Shown here: piece by piece, positions 43,460 to 54,923 of the stretch
How positions within the stretch are numbered: position 1 is the first letter of the stretch
How the letters are laid out: each line of letters opens with the position of its first letter
Assembly: GCF_051401765.1 (NCBI RefSeq)
Contig: NC_135073.1
Coordinates: forward strand, 1,426,001-1,490,000
Length of the DNA: 64,000 nt
DNA from: Calliopsis andreniformis
Lineage: Eukaryota > Arthropoda > Insecta > Hymenoptera > Andrenidae
Direction of reading: 5' to 3'
Notes under the pieces: generated by a model
Told to the model about the DNA's origin: nothing
The model's database searches: none
What the model saw: the letters and a program-made list of their open reading frames with translations, nothing else
Made by a program: the position numbers and the translations under genes

Positions 43460-44715
43460 TATCAGGTTGTTTTATTCCTTACGGCACAATCTCCGCGGAA
43501 TCCTCCTGCGTCTAGCTGCAAGGCGCTCGAGGCAGGACGCCCTGATAACTTCGCCGTATCCGCCCTGCAAGTCGCTTTACTAACGGACCGATTGACCGGA
43601 TGGGCGCCAGGTACTTTCGTACCGATTACGTGAAATCTCGTAACACTACGCGACACTTGCAGAACGGGCACGGCGGCTCTCATCGGCTAGCTCGTCGGAG
43701 AGGACGGGTCGTGGTCCGGGAACGCAGGAAAAGCGGGCTACGGCGATAACAAATCTAACTCAAATTGTCTCCCACAGATGTTTATTATAATTACGGCACC
43801 GTGCAGACGGCACGGTGAAGGAAGACCACAGGTGGTCGGTGTTACAGACACGTGTCCGACGCTTTGGCACACGCGGACTCGCCCGTGACAAATTTAGTCG
43901 AACTAGCACGATAATCAAACGCGAAAGCGTTATCGCGGCACTAAAGACGCCCTGGAGGAAAACCCGAGTCGCGCCTCGCACTACCGGCACTCCGTGCCCA
44001 AGAATATTATACGACCAAAGTACTCAAGTGGCTTACCCCAATATCGCTGATCGCTATGCCGTTTCGACAACGAGTGACGATACCCGGCACGCGCGCATGC
44101 GACCCCCCTCGATTCGCGGCACGTCCCTCCCCCGCGCAAGCGCTAGAGCCCCGCCGCGTACTCGCTCTGGCTCAGGCGCGTACGTGAGGAGCGAGGCCCC
44201 GCTCCTCTCCGGTGGCGTTCTGCATTTGTCCGCCAATATGGAGACTCCCTCAGGACTTTCTGTGGCTCTGGCCGCCTGGGCCAGAGGGACGATCTCCGGG
44301 CTCGCCTCCACCCTCGCCTTCCGTTTTAGCCTCCTTAGAAGGGCAGCGCCGCGGGACCATTTGTCTGGTGGTGATTTCCTTCTTCGGCCTCTTGGTCCAC
44401 CGCGGAAGCGGCAAGTCCCTCGACTCCGAGGGTGGAGGGCCCTTGTAACATCCGGTGTCCTTACTGCGCCTGAATCTGGAACTGCGCGGCCAGGGGTTGG
44501 GGACGGCCTCAGGGTCCCTCAGGTATCTTCTACGGCCCTGAAATGTCGTGCGCGCTCGGCACGGAGGCACCCGGAATTATCAACTATTCTCAAGACGCGA
44601 CTTTTCCCCCAGGAGACGTCTCTCGGCAGGTGCTCGCAAGGGGGCCGTACGGTCCTTCTTCTAAATAACATTATCGACTGCGAAACCCGGGGACAGCGCT
44701 ACGCGCAACGTCACA
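43460..44715 (-). repeat. Unknown 1.26-kb LTR-like element, copy 2
   Basis: It splits LINE 2 ORF1 with ATAT on each side (43456-43459, 44716-44719). It aligns end to end with copy 1 (ctgataacttcgccgtatcc, atgggcgccagg, gggggccgtacggtccttct are shared). The minus strand carries AATAAA near 43782. No coding domain. Confidence 0.6.
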
Positions 44716-45171
44716 ATATATAGGTGGAAGCTTAATTTTGTTCCTATGTTCGTTTGCAGGAACAGCTGTTGTGTTTTCCGTGTTTCTGCTACTGTGTGCT
44801 TCTACTAATTTTGGTGAATTGTGATTTTGAGTGTTTGCTGGTAGAGTGTATTTTTCTCCAAAGTTTTTCATAAGTACATGAAACTTGTTCCTAACCGGTA
44901 TGTTTGGTGTGGTTTCTAGATCCATTTTGGTTTGTGTTACCTCTTGTCCGACTTTGGTTAGTGTTGCTCTGAAGTCAGCGGCATGTAGATCGCTTAATGA
45001 AGCGGATTTGCTTCTCTTCCTATCTGTGATAATGTATGGTTGCTCCTTCCGCGTCTGATGGCGGGGGGCTTTTATTTTACTGGTCTTTGGTGGCTCCACT
45101 CTATTGTTGCCTTTGTCACTTAACGTGGTATTAAATTTTTCAACTCTACCGTTTTCACTAATAAATTTCAC
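44716..45171 (-). pseudogene. LINE 2 ORF1 N-terminus
   Basis: EPPKTSKIKAPRHQTRKEQP, RKRSKSASLSDLHAADFRAT and TTPNIPVRNKFHVLMKNFGE match LINE 4 ORF1 closely (TSKIKVLRHQARKDQPYIIT). A basic, low-complexity N-terminus is typical of Jockey ORF1. The Met at 45171 lies upstream of the matching start in LINE 4. The frame leads into copy 2 of the 1.26-kb insert. Confidence 0.78.
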
Positions 45172-45516
45172 TACTACTTCAGTTTCCGTTTGCTCTATAT
45201 CGGACGACAGTCGACCAACGAATCATCTCTGTCATCTTAAAATGCTAAAAACTCTTGTCCTCCATTATTACAATGTACGATATAACCGTAAAAAAATAAT
45301 GCAGTGAAACATGCAACGAATTGCTCCGAAATGCGTTTTCGTGATTTCCAAAGTCTCTCGCTCTGTGTCTCTTGCTTTTTACTTATTTTTTTTTTTTGTG
45401 TTTGTATTCATTGAGTATAGTGTTATTCCTAGGAGCAACGCCCCTTTACCAACGGCTAGTAAGTCTTGATCTGATGTTACCATCTTGTAGTATCCTTGTG
45501 AAGTTAAGGTATAATC

Positions 45517-45540
45517 GGGGAAAATGTTCAAAAACCCGTA
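45517..45540 (-). promoter_or_regulatory. Conserved LINE 3' UTR block (copy in 3a)
   Basis: The plus strand reads ggggaaaatgttcaaaaacc then cgta. Equivalent blocks stand at 48580-48604, 54859-54884 and 59347-59373, each about 100-160 bp from the T run. It may be an RT recognition or processing signal; function inferred. Confidence 0.5.
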
Positions 45541-45639
45541 AATAATTAAACAGTTAAATTAATATAATAAAATAGGATGAAATTGGATTGGAGATCAGGG
45601 AATATTGGATATTGAATGTTAAATGAGCGTGATAGTTGG

Positions 45640-47440
45640 ATGGAGATTATGTAGGTTTTCTCATCATGAGGGGGAAGTGGAGTTTCACTCTATATGGAAT
45701 GCGGTTTATGTCATAGGTGCCAGTGAGTTGTACAAGAGGGTTATGGTGGCCCTGGACCTTATAGTTCGCAATAGATTTTCTACTGTAAGTTAGAATGAGC
45801 TCCGTATTGGAGCGTACCCATAATCACATCCTGAGAATTGTTCCTTGGGTGTAATGGATGGTTTTGAGGTTAGTTTTGATAGAGCACTTCCAGGAAAAGG
45901 CCGTCAACGCAGTGTCGTCCGCGTACAGTGACAGCAAAAGTCCAAATGACCTTGGGATGTCGTTTATATATAGTGAGAAAAGCAGAGGTCCCAGGATAGA
46001 ACCCTGCGGGACACCGGCAGTTGAGGTGTAGGTGTCTGATTTCTTCCCTTTGATGCTTACAAAGAGATCTCTATGGATGAGGTATGATTGCAGTAATTAG
46101 ATTAACACCAGTGGGAATCCTATTTTGTGTAATTTATATATTAATGCCTCGTGCCAGACCGTGTCAAATGCCTTTGTTAGATCCAACAGAACCATGGCAG
46201 CCAGTGTTCCCACATTGAGCTCATGTGTGATTGCAGATGTTACTCGTATGAGTTGATGAATTGTAGCGTGTCTAGCTCTGAAGCCAAATTGCTCGTTGAT
46301 CAGGATGTTGTTAATCCGTATGAATTTATTCATAAACTCGAGGATGCATCTTTCCATAACTTTACCCAGAATAGGTAATAAGCAGATCGGCCTGTAGCTA
46401 TCAATTTCCTGTTTGGGTTTTCCTAGTTTGGGTATCGGTACTATCTTGGCTAGTTTCCAGGATTTTGGGAAATACGAAAGAATAATAGATGTACGGCAAA
46501 TGTAATAAATTTGAAGTGTGACTTTTTTAGATGCGTGCTGAAGCATTTTTGCGGTAATGCCCTCTGGCCCTGGGGCTTTATTTTCCGGAAGTTTCTTTAT
46601 AGCGGCCCGAATGTTGTTTACTTTGATCTGAAATTCTTGAAGAGGAGAATCGATATGTTGCAGCCTGATATTATTATAAAGTTCCAGAACATCTTGCTCG
46701 TGTTCGGAATATGCAATGGTATTGGATGTTGCTGAGGCGAAGGAGGCTGTCAGCGCATCAGCTCTTTCCTTATCATCGGGAATTAGAGTTCCATTTACGT
46801 TCAGCGGAGGAATGATTGTAGGAGTGTGTGTGAGGATTCTGTACATTCTCCAGAATGTAGTGTCAAGCTTTTTCATGGATTTCAAGTGTGATTTTCATTT
46901 TTCTACATGTATCGAGGAGATTCGTTTCCTGATTTCACTCGAGAATAGGTTCATTACTTGTTGGAAGTTATGCAAACCCGTCTTTTTCCATTTTCTTCTG
47001 ACCCTTCTCCTTAGTTGAATGAAGGAGGCCAATTGTGGGTCCATAGGTATGCCATCTTTGGTTGGAATAAATTCTGAAGCTTTCCTGTAAGAAGAGATGA
47101 TGAAGCTGTTTAAATTGGTGATGTTTTCGTCAATCTCAACTTCCGAAGAGAGATTGGCTTGTAGTTTGAGTTTTTCGGTGAGCAATCTGTAATTTTCCCA
47201 GTTTGTGTTTCTGGACCACCGCAGAGGGCTTATTGTATTTTCCGTTGGTTGTAGTACGATTGGTCTGTGCGGGGTAGCGATATCATCCGTAATTTCACAA
47301 GTTTCGTATTTGTGATGCTGTACTAAAAATATATCCAGTGTGGAAGGATTTTGCTTCGCTCAACCATTGTATGTGAAATGTTGTGGGGCTACAATTTTGT
47401 ATGGCCCCCTGTTGGCATGGTTATATAATATAACTCCATT
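45640..47440 (-). pseudogene. LINE 3a ORF2 (endonuclease end, RT)
   Basis: Endonuclease end: G-P-Y-K-I-V-A-P-Q-H, S-T-L-D-I-F-L-V-Q, D-D-I-A-T-P-H-R-P-I (S-D-H replaced by T-P-H). Linker: LASFIQLRRRVRRKWKKTG. RT: ENKAPGPEGITAKMLQHASK, SYRPICLLPILGKVMERCIL, LLDLTKAFDTVWHEALIYKL, then, in another frame, [11 protein letters not shown] and L-Y-A-D-D-T-A-L. A deletion follows 25 residues after YADD, then a C-terminal piece with H-N-P-L-V-Q and L-H-F-P-L. Stops at about 47360 and 46090. Confidence 0.8.
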
Positions 47441-48290
47441 CTTGTTGTTGGAGCAATTTCTAACAGGTATCTGACTGATGTCGGTCAGGGATGTTCCCAG
47501 AGGGAAAGACATTTTATATGCGCAATACGTGAAAGATCCTTTGACAGGTCTTAGTACTGAGATATTGGTGGGGGTGAGCCCAACAGTCTTCAGCTCTTCT
47601 TTTAGGTTCAGGACCGGAACCTCAGCTAGGCCCTTCAGCACTACCGTTAGTAACTTTTGGGAATTTAAAGTAAATGTGTGGAACAGTGTTCCCCCGGTTG
47701 TTAGTCTCTGTTTGAGGTCAATAAAGTCCTCTACATTAGCCATCTGGATCCTGACCTGGCTGCCTAGATATTTGAGGTGGAATTCTCTTTTGTAATTAGA
47801 TTTGAGTGAGTTTCGCCAGTTTTACGATATCGCCGTCAAAATTTTTGACGTAAATGGAGGGAGGCTTTTCTCCCTTGTCTTCCAACGAGAGTGTTCCTTT
47901 TTGTTTATTGAGGTTAGTGTTTTCAGGAGTGGGTGTTGAGGTTTTGAAGGAGTTAAGTATATCAAAGCGATTGTGTGTGGTAACGTTAGGTACGCTTTCA
48001 TACTCCATCTGTGAGGAGGATGCATTGATCAATTTCATCCCTGAGGTTTTAGGTAAGTTTTGGAGCTTTCCCTGCTCCGCCATATTGCCTTGGAGTGAGG
48101 TGCTCCGATTGTCACTCAGAACTGAATCGTTCTTATTTGGAGGGGTCAGGGCCTGTATGTGATCAAGATGCCTTCTGAATGCTTTCAGAGCGATAACTGT
48201 TGGATCCTTGGTTTTAACCGTTTTTGCCTTGAAGGGCTATCTAGTGACTTCCTTGGCGTTTGAAACTCTACCTTGGGACAGTTTGCCTCG
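47360..48290 (-). pseudogene. LINE 3a ORF1 without zinc knuckles
   Basis: MEYESVPNVTTHNRFDILNS, KPPSIYVKNFDGDIVKLAKL and FHTFTLNSQKLLTVVLKGLA then YKMSFPLGTSLTDISQIPV. At that point the frame passes directly into endonuclease sequence (NKNGVILYNHANRGPY), so the knuckle region and endonuclease first half are deleted, leaving an in-frame ORF1-endonuclease fusion. A frame change lies near 47790. Confidence 0.75.
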
Positions 48291-48701
48291 AACTTTTAAC
48301 TTTTTCTCGAGTATTTTCTGCTTTTAGGTAGACTGTTATATAGTGTTTATCAGCGTTTTGTTATTAGAATATTCGTATCAACGATTGGAGTTCTGCTCAG
48401 AGGTAGAGCCGTTCCTACGCGCCAGAAGTGTGTCTCTTGCATTTTTTTTATTTTTTTTTATATCCTTAAGTAGTGTAGTCCGTGCCTGTGAACCAGAGCC
48501 CCCCTGCCGGACGGCCCGATAGTTGATGTGGTGTTACCTGCCTTATGTGAGTATGGTGAAAGTAGCGTTGATGTGTTATGGGTGAAAATTTTCAAAAAAC
48601 CCATAGAAAATGCAATTATGTTTTGGTTGATAGGATTAGTCATTTCTGAACTGGAGAGGGAAAAGGATTTTTGGATTGTATGGGATCATGTGATTAAAAT
48701 A

Positions 48702-51300
48702 TCATCCTGTGTTCTGAACAAGTGGGTTTGGGTGTTTACTGACTTCGTATCTTGTTAAGATTTCCTTCATATAGTCGAGTACCTTAGGTATATTGGCGCG
48801 TCTATGAAGGTCTGTGGAGGAGGTCCAGGTGGGTTCTCCATAGATAATCCACAGTACTCTTCCTTGTGCAATGTGTACTTTGTTTAACTGAAATTTTAAT
48901 GCGCAGCACCAGAGCTGCATTCCATAGAGGAGGACAAGTCTAAGACATGTCAAGTAAGTATGAATTTTTAGTCTTCTGGTCAATCTGGAGCTGGGAGAGA
49001 GATATCTTCTTATGGCTGCTGTAGCTATTCTCAATTTGGAGATTCTATCGGTGATGGCAGGAATCCATGACATTTTGTTATCTAGTATCAGACCAAGATA
49101 TTTGACGGTAGGTGACCATTCAATGGGAACATTATGTATGGATAAAAGAAGGTCTGTGGAAATCTTGTTTCTAGAGAAGATGATTGCTTGAGTTTTAGAG
49201 GGGTTAACTGTTAGTTTCCAGTCTGTAAAGAATTTAAAAATAAGGTCTAAAAAGAGTTGAAGTTTTTTGATGAGGAGGTCCAGTTTCCAAGAAGAAGCGT
49301 AGATTGTTGTGTCATCAGCATGTAGAGCTAGAGTGAGGGAAACTAATGCGGGTAAATCATTAATGAATAAATTAAAAAGAACGGGACCAAGAATAGAGCC
49401 GTGAGGGACCCCTGCCTCAGAAAGGTGATATTCTGACGAGATACCGTTGACGGAAATGAAGAATTTTCTGTTTGACAGATACGAGAGTAATAATTTAATG
49501 AGTGTAGTTGGGAAGTTAATTTTGAAGAGTTTATAAAGTAGTCCGTGGTGCCAGACTGAATCAAAGGCTTTGGCAAGGTCAAGCAAGACTAAAGCCACCT
49601 TTCTGCCTACATTAAGTTTATGAGTGTAATATCCTGAGAGACTCTAAGAAGCTGGTGTATGGTAGAATGACTGGATCGGAAACCAAGTTGCTGATTGATA
49701 ATAATATTGTTAGATTGGAGGAAATTATTGATGTAAGTGAGTATGCATTTCTCAAAAACTTTGCTGAGAATGGGGAGGAGGCTGATGGGTCTATAGCTTT
49801 GTAAGGAGTTTTTTGGTTTACCGGGTTTATGGATTGGTATGACTTTAGCAATTTTCCAAGAATTAGGAAAGTATGAGAGTTGAATAGAGGAGCGGAATAT
49901 GTAGTAGATTTGAAGTATGACCTTTCTGGAAGCGTGTTTTATCATTGTGGAGCCCATTCTGTCTGGTCCTGGGGCCTTATTGGATTTGAGGGATCTCACG
50001 GCTGCAAAGATGTCCTTGAAAGAGATGTTGACTTCTTCCAGAGGGTTGTTCAGGGTCTTCTGTGTGAGATCTTTGATGTAATTTCGTACTTCGTACTCGT
50101 GGGGAGAAGGAAGTCCTGATGCTGCACTGTGAACTTTGGCAAATTCTTGAGCAAGGGCATCTGCCCTGACTTTATTTTCTGCAATGAGGTTGCCGTTAAT
50201 GGATAAAGGAGGAAGAGGTGTATAGGACCGGGTGAGGGTTTTATAGGTTCTCTAAAAGGTAGGATCCGGTTTATGGAAAAATTTAATTCTTTCATTCCAA
50301 GAGGATCTACGAAGGTGTACTATCCTAGCGTTGATCTCCCCGGAAATGAAAGAAATTTGGTCTTTGAAGAAGGGATGTCCTGTTCTTTGAAATTGACGAC
50401 GGTGACTTCTCCTGAGTCTAATGAAGGCCTGCAGAAGGTCATCGTGTGTAAGGTTGTCTTTGGTAGGTGTGAAGGTGGATGCCTTATTTTGACATTTTCT
50501 GAGATGAAGATTTAGGGTGTGGATGCATTTGTCTATGTCTGAAACTTGTGAAAAATTAGTTTGTAGCTGAAATGAGTTTGTGAGTTTCATATAATGTTTC
50601 CAGTCAACAGTGCGCTGAACGTTAGGAGAACGCAATTTGTTTCCTTCAGCCCAGAGACGAACGGGACGGTGTGGGGATGAAAAATCATCCGTGGTTCTGC
50701 AATGTAATTGCAAGTGGTGATTAGTAAGATAAAGGTCCAGTGAAGAATTACATCTATAGTTTCCATGAAAAGTGAAGTTGTCCAGGTGAATGATGAAGCA
50801 GGTTCCTCTGTGGGAGTGTGAATGTAGGTTGATTCCTGATCTGTTGTTAGAGCTGTTTTTCCAAGCAGAGTGCCTTGCGTTGAAGTCACCTCCCAGCATG
50901 AGTGGATATCCCACCCCTGTTATTGCATCAAAATCCCCATCCACAAGAATGTTATTTGGTGGGTTGTAAATGCAGCCAATGAACAAGGAAAGTTTCAAAA
51001 GTTTGATGTATGCAGCTTCGAACCTGTCAGAATGATTGACTTGGATAGGTTGAAAGGGGATAGATTTGTGGATAAGGATAGCCACTTCTCCTTTAGGGCC
51101 ATAGGTTCTGTCACCCCTGTGGATTTCATAGTTAGGTATGGTGAAAACAACACCTGAATTAAGCCAGGTTTCGGTGATAAGGGCTACATGGATATTATGT
51201 TTTCTGAAAACGAGACACAGCTCATTTTTTTGTTGGCAATGAACCCAGCATTCCAGAGAAGAATGTTAGGGAATAGATCCATTAGTCTAACATTTGCGAG
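48702..51300 (-). pseudogene. LINE 3b ORF2 endonuclease-reverse transcriptase
   Basis: Endonuclease: RFEAAYIKLLKLSLFIGCIY, LMLGGDFNARHSAWKNSSNN, SSLDLYLTNH and D-D-F-S-S-P-H-R-P-V (S-D-H changed to S-P-H). Linker: LLQAFIRLRRSHRRQFQRTG. RT: SNKAPGPDRMGSTMIKHASR, SYRPISLLPILSKVFEKCIL, LLDLAKAFDSVWHHGLLYKL, AGVPHGSILGP (Gln to His), LALHADDTTIYASSW (active site H-A-D-D), then thumb and C-terminus to KHPNPLVQNTG. Frame changes lie near 51085, 50250 and 49600. Confidence 0.82.
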
Positions 51301-51719
51301 ACAGCCACGAAGGCTTTCATTTTTTCAAAGTTATTTGTACACTTTTTGAAACGGTTGAGGAGTTCCTGGACTGCTGCTAGCATTTTATCAATGTTACAAA
51401 GCTTATTGATTTCTTGAAATGTATGCATAAGGTTTTCAAAAATGAGGTAGGATTGCTGGAATGTGCAGGTTGGGGTATATCAGATTAGACAGGTTGAGCA
51501 GATTGAGCAGGTTGAAGAAGTTGAAGGCAAGCTTGCTTGTATGAAATGTTGGGTACGATGTAGGAGTTTGGTAGTGGTTTAGACAGCGACACTTCTAATA
51601 GGGGATTTTTAGGACGCTTTGCTTCAAGAAAATTGTCTAGTGATGGGCATGTGCTATAATTGGCTGTATGAGTGCCAGCACAGTTTGCATAGGAGGGCGG
51701 AGTATCAATTGGTTTAGTG

Positions 51720-52915
51720 CAGTCAGCAGAGCGATGTTTGCCTGCACATTTAACGCAGATGGGGGACTAATTACAATTTATGGAGGAGTGGCCAAAGGCT
51801 AGACAATTGAAACATTGCGTGTGAGTTTTTTTAGACATGAATTTCTGCCAATAGATACGAGTTTGGAATAAGAATCCCAACTTAGTGACATCGGTGAAGT
51901 TAGTTCCAATAGGGAATGATACTTTGTAGGAAGCATAATATGACGGGTTATTGTTATTTCTACCTGAGAGGGTAGAAACAGAACAGGGGGAAAGACCGGA
52001 ATTGCGAATTTCTGCAAGAATTTCCTGCGGCTCCATACGAGGGAGACCTTTAAGAACAGTTGATAGTACTTTATCAGAGTTTAGGGTGAAGGTGTGGAAA
52101 GGGACTTCTGCTGTGGTGAGCTGAGTGTTTAGATTTCTGAAATCGTCAACATTGGTGAGGTTAACTCTAACCTTATTACCAAGAAACTTTAAGTTGAAAT
52201 TTTTATTACTAATATCTTTTTTAAGATTGTTCCGTAGACGGGGGATATTGCCATCGAAACCAGCAATGTAAATGGGGGGGGGGGGGGGGGGGGGGGGGGG
52301 ATTGTTACACGATGAGTAGGAGGTGGCTGTGTTGGAGAGTGGCCGGAGAGACCCTGAGGAGTAGCAGAATTGATAGCTGTTTTCTTAGATGGAGGAATGT
52401 TGTTTATGGGGAATGGATCTGTAGAAAATGAGTTTAAAACTTCAGAACGGTTATTTGTGGGAATGTTTGGTACGTCAGAGTCAGAAGCTAAAGAACCTGA
52501 GGGGTTTTCTATTTCCATATGCATGGCATTTCTGGATTTTATCTTTCTCTTGAGACGTTTTTTTTTGATTAGAAGGGGTTATGAAATCGCCGTCAGCATT
52601 GTTGGAGGTACCAGGAGCATTGGAAATAGCAGTTTTTAGCATACTGCTGAGAGTTTTTAGCGTATCGGTATCGAAGCTAACCGAGTTGTTGGAGGTATAT
52701 ACATCGGGAGCCTTGAGGACTTCCATATCCGCACCGGAAGGATGTGGTTCCTCTTCATGGGCCTTGCTGGGATGTGATATCGCATCTGAAGACGAATCGA
52801 TGGTCCTGTGCGGGTAGGGAGCGCTGTCCCTGATGTTTGCGGTACGCCGGCCTGGCGGACCCTTAATTTTCAAGATCTTGTTGAAAGATGTCGTGGGCAT
52901 CAGCACAAAATCCAA
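51720..52915 (-). pseudogene. LINE 3b ORF1 with poly-G tract
   Basis: N-terminal low-complexity part (52915-52481), IPTNNRSEVLNSFSTDPFPI, then a 27-bp G run (52274-52300) giving nine Pro before the F-H-T-F-T-L PRE_C2HC block. YYASYKVSFPIGTNFTDVTK and CFNCLAFGHSSINC form the first knuckle; further C-x2-C pieces lie at 51720-51765. Frame changes at about 52500 and 52190. Confidence 0.75.
52274..52300. repeat. 27-bp poly-G tract
   Basis: An uninterrupted G run in the ORF1 of LINE 3b. On the coding strand it gives poly-Pro and is a likely slippage site. Confidence 0.9.
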
Positions 52916-53021
52916 AAAACTGATACACTATTCGCTTTGTAACAATACCACGTGGCACGAAGCCACGCAGGTGTGGGTACAGAAACGTTAGTAGCGTTGA
53001 GAATGTAGGCACTCGTAGCTA

Positions 53022-54636
53022 CAGTCGCCGCGGAATGTATGTTGACACGTCTCAAAAATGCATATTTTCTATTTCAAACCAATAATTTAGGAATTAATCG
53101 AAAATATATATGCGGTATGTTATTTAATATAATACAAACTAGTATATGTAGCACTAAAGAGAACATAAAGTTTATAATAATGACAGAAAAAATTAAATAA
53201 CATTTTATCGATTGCGGAAAGTATGTTGACAGCATTGAAAGTTCGTAATTGAGTGTATACTTAACAATAAAACAAATGATTAGTATGAAGTTTGATACCC
53301 TTTGTTTCTTATGACCTCTTCACGTCTTCTAGGCATACTTTCAAACAATTTATTTATAACATTTTTATCAATACTATTCCAAGCAGTCAGTAATGCTCGT
53401 TTAAAAACTGATTTATTATTCCAAAATTTCTCACTTACATTTCGATCTAAATGATCCCCCAGATGTTCAATTAAATTCAAATCGGGACTTTGAGCAGGCC
53501 ATGGTAATAATTGAATATCATTTTCATTGAAATATTTCATCGGTAGTTTACATGTATGTTTAGGGTCGTTATCTTGTTGGAAGATATAATCACCCTGAAT
53601 GTTCATTTTTAGTATCGAATCTTGTAAATTCTGTTGCAAAATATTTACATATCCTGCTCCTGTTAATATCCCGTCTATAAAGTGTAAATTGCCAACACCA
53701 TTTGCAGAAAAACAACCCCAAACGCATACTGATCCCCCACCATGCTTTACTGTAGGCGTTATTACTGTTGATTTAAAGCATTCACCTTGCTTTCTCCACA
53801 CATACTTCCTTCTACTACAACATCGAAGTTCAAATTTTGACTCGTCACTGAATATAACTTTCTTCCAAAAATCTGGTGATTTATTTTTAAACTGCTTCGC
53901 GAACGCTAAACGTTTTTTAGCATTAATTTTAAATATGAATGGTCGTTTTCTTGATATTCGTCCTGCGAATCCTGCTTCTTTTATGCGTGCACGAATTTGT
54001 GTTACTTCAATCGGTAGATTTAAATCAGATTTCAACTCTTTGGCCGAAACAAAGGGGTTTTTCTTCACTTCTCGTACAATCACTCGATCCTGTTTACGAG
54101 TTGTCTTCCGAGGACGTCCAGATTTTGGTTGATTTTCTGCAGTTCCATTCTGTTCTAATCTATGTACTATTTTCCTTACACCTTCCGCAGAAATGTTGAA
54201 ATCAACAGCAATTTTTCTTAAAGAATCTCCTCTTATTCTTCTGCTAAATATTTGTGACCTTTCTGCAGGTGTGAGTTCTCTAGTTTTCGGCACTATAAAG
54301 CAATGTTTATAATTTAAAGTGGTATTATATGTAGGATATTGTTCAACACTGAGAAAACATCAAATAAATCATTAATTAACACTTATTGTACAAATATATT
54401 ATAACAAAATAAGCTCAAAATTGCGTGTCAACTTACTTTCCGCGTGAGCCTTTTATGCAAACTTAAAACTATACGTCTGTTATTTACAGTTTCCTGAACT
54501 AAACTGAACAGTAAGCTAGTAAAAGTAAACAATAAGTGATACATACGTTCAGAGCCTGGAAGACAATGTAAACACTCGGCCTTTCATCAGAAATACATAC
54601 TTCCGAAACATGTCAACATACATTCCGCGGCGACTG
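53022..54636 (-). mobile_element. Tc1 element with IR/DR ends, intact
   Basis: The outer ends are CAGTCGCCGCGGAATGTATG on both strands, with TA on each side (53020-53021, 54637-54638). Inner copies GCGGAAAGTATGTTGAC at 53214-53230 and its inverse at 54427-54443 sit about 190 bp inside each end, the paired-site (IR/DR) layout of Tc1 elements. It lies in the 5' leader of LINE 3b. 1615 bp. Confidence 0.92.
53280..54293 (-). CDS. Tc1 DD34E transposase, intact
   Basis: A 337-residue ORF. The N-terminal helix-turn-helix (DSLRKIAVDFNISAEGVRKI), GRPRKTTRKQDR hook and second domain (FVSAKELKSDLNLPIEVTQI) precede FSDESKFELR (Asp), GGGSVCVWGCFSANGVG, FQQDNDPKHT (Asp) and PDLNLIEHLG (Glu, 34 residues after the second Asp). 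The end is NKGYQTSY. No stops. The start at 54293 is the first Met, MPKTRELTPAERSQI, the usual beginning. Together with its ends it could be autonomous. Confidence 0.93.
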   Translation of the reverse strand: MPKTRELTPAERSQIFSRRIRGDSLRKIAVDFNISAEGVRKIVHRLEQNGTAENQPKSGRPRKTTRKQDRVIVREVKKNPFVSAKELKSDLNLPIEVTQIRARIKEAGFAGRISRKRPFIFKINAKKRLAFAKQFKNKSPDFWKKVIFSDESKFELRCCSRRKYVWRKQGECFKSTVITPTVKHGGGSVCVWGCFSANGVGNLHFIDGILTGAGYVNILQQNLQDSILKMNIQGDYIFQQDNDPKHTCKLPMKYFNENDIQLLPWPAQSPDLNLIEHLGDHLDRNVSEKFWNNKSVFKRALLTAWNSIDKNVINKLFESMPRRREEVIRNKGYQTSY

Positions 54637-54923
54637 TATGTTCAGATCACTGCGAAAATCTCCGGACGAAGCTCATGATGCTCACTGGACGAACGCTTGC
54701 GAGAGAATGGAAGGCTCTTGTCTTTTTTTTTGTTTTTTTAATTAATTAAATACCCTGTTTATGGTTTTAGTGGTACCTAGACTTTACGTCCATAACCCAT
54801 TTCAATTGAATGTCCTTTTGCTTTTTGTCTGAAAAATTCAAGAGCTTGATTAGAATTTTGGGAAAAAACTTTCAAAAACCCAAATACAATGATATCCTTG
54901 TTATTATTTCTCGACTTAGTCTT

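Larger units (their letters stand above)
41160..45375 (-). mobile_element. Jockey-type LINE 2 (ORF1 only) with two insertions
   Basis: The 5' leader begins after GCAAGAGACACAGAGC at 45375. ORF1 runs 45171 to 41160 in three pieces, separated by two similar 1.26-kb insertions. ORF2 is absent beyond its first codons. It is closely related to LINE 4. Confidence 0.78.
45386..48431 (-). mobile_element. Jockey-type LINE 3a, internally deleted
   Basis: The 5' leader starts after GCAAGAGACACAC at about 48440. ORF1 runs to about 47440 and is then fused to the endonuclease C-terminus. RT follows with a thumb deletion. The poly(A) end is the T run at 45387-45402. It lies head to tail with LINE 2. Confidence 0.8.
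48443..54725 (-). mobile_element. Jockey-type LINE 3b, near full length
   Basis: The 5' leader (54720-52916) is interrupted by a Tc1 element. ORF1 (52915-51720), ORF2 (51300-48702), 3' UTR and a T-rich tail at 48439-48460 follow. Multiple frame changes and stops. The tail abuts the leader of LINE 3a through gtgtctcttgc. Confidence 0.8.

Noticed and set aside
43815..44723. Long plus-strand ORF (302 codons) rich in Arg and Pro
   Set aside because: It lies in the GC-rich 1.26-kb element, has low-complexity composition, and the sister copy does not keep the frame.
53599..54132. Plus-strand 177-codon ORF
   Set aside because: Antisense shadow of the intact Tc1 transposase.
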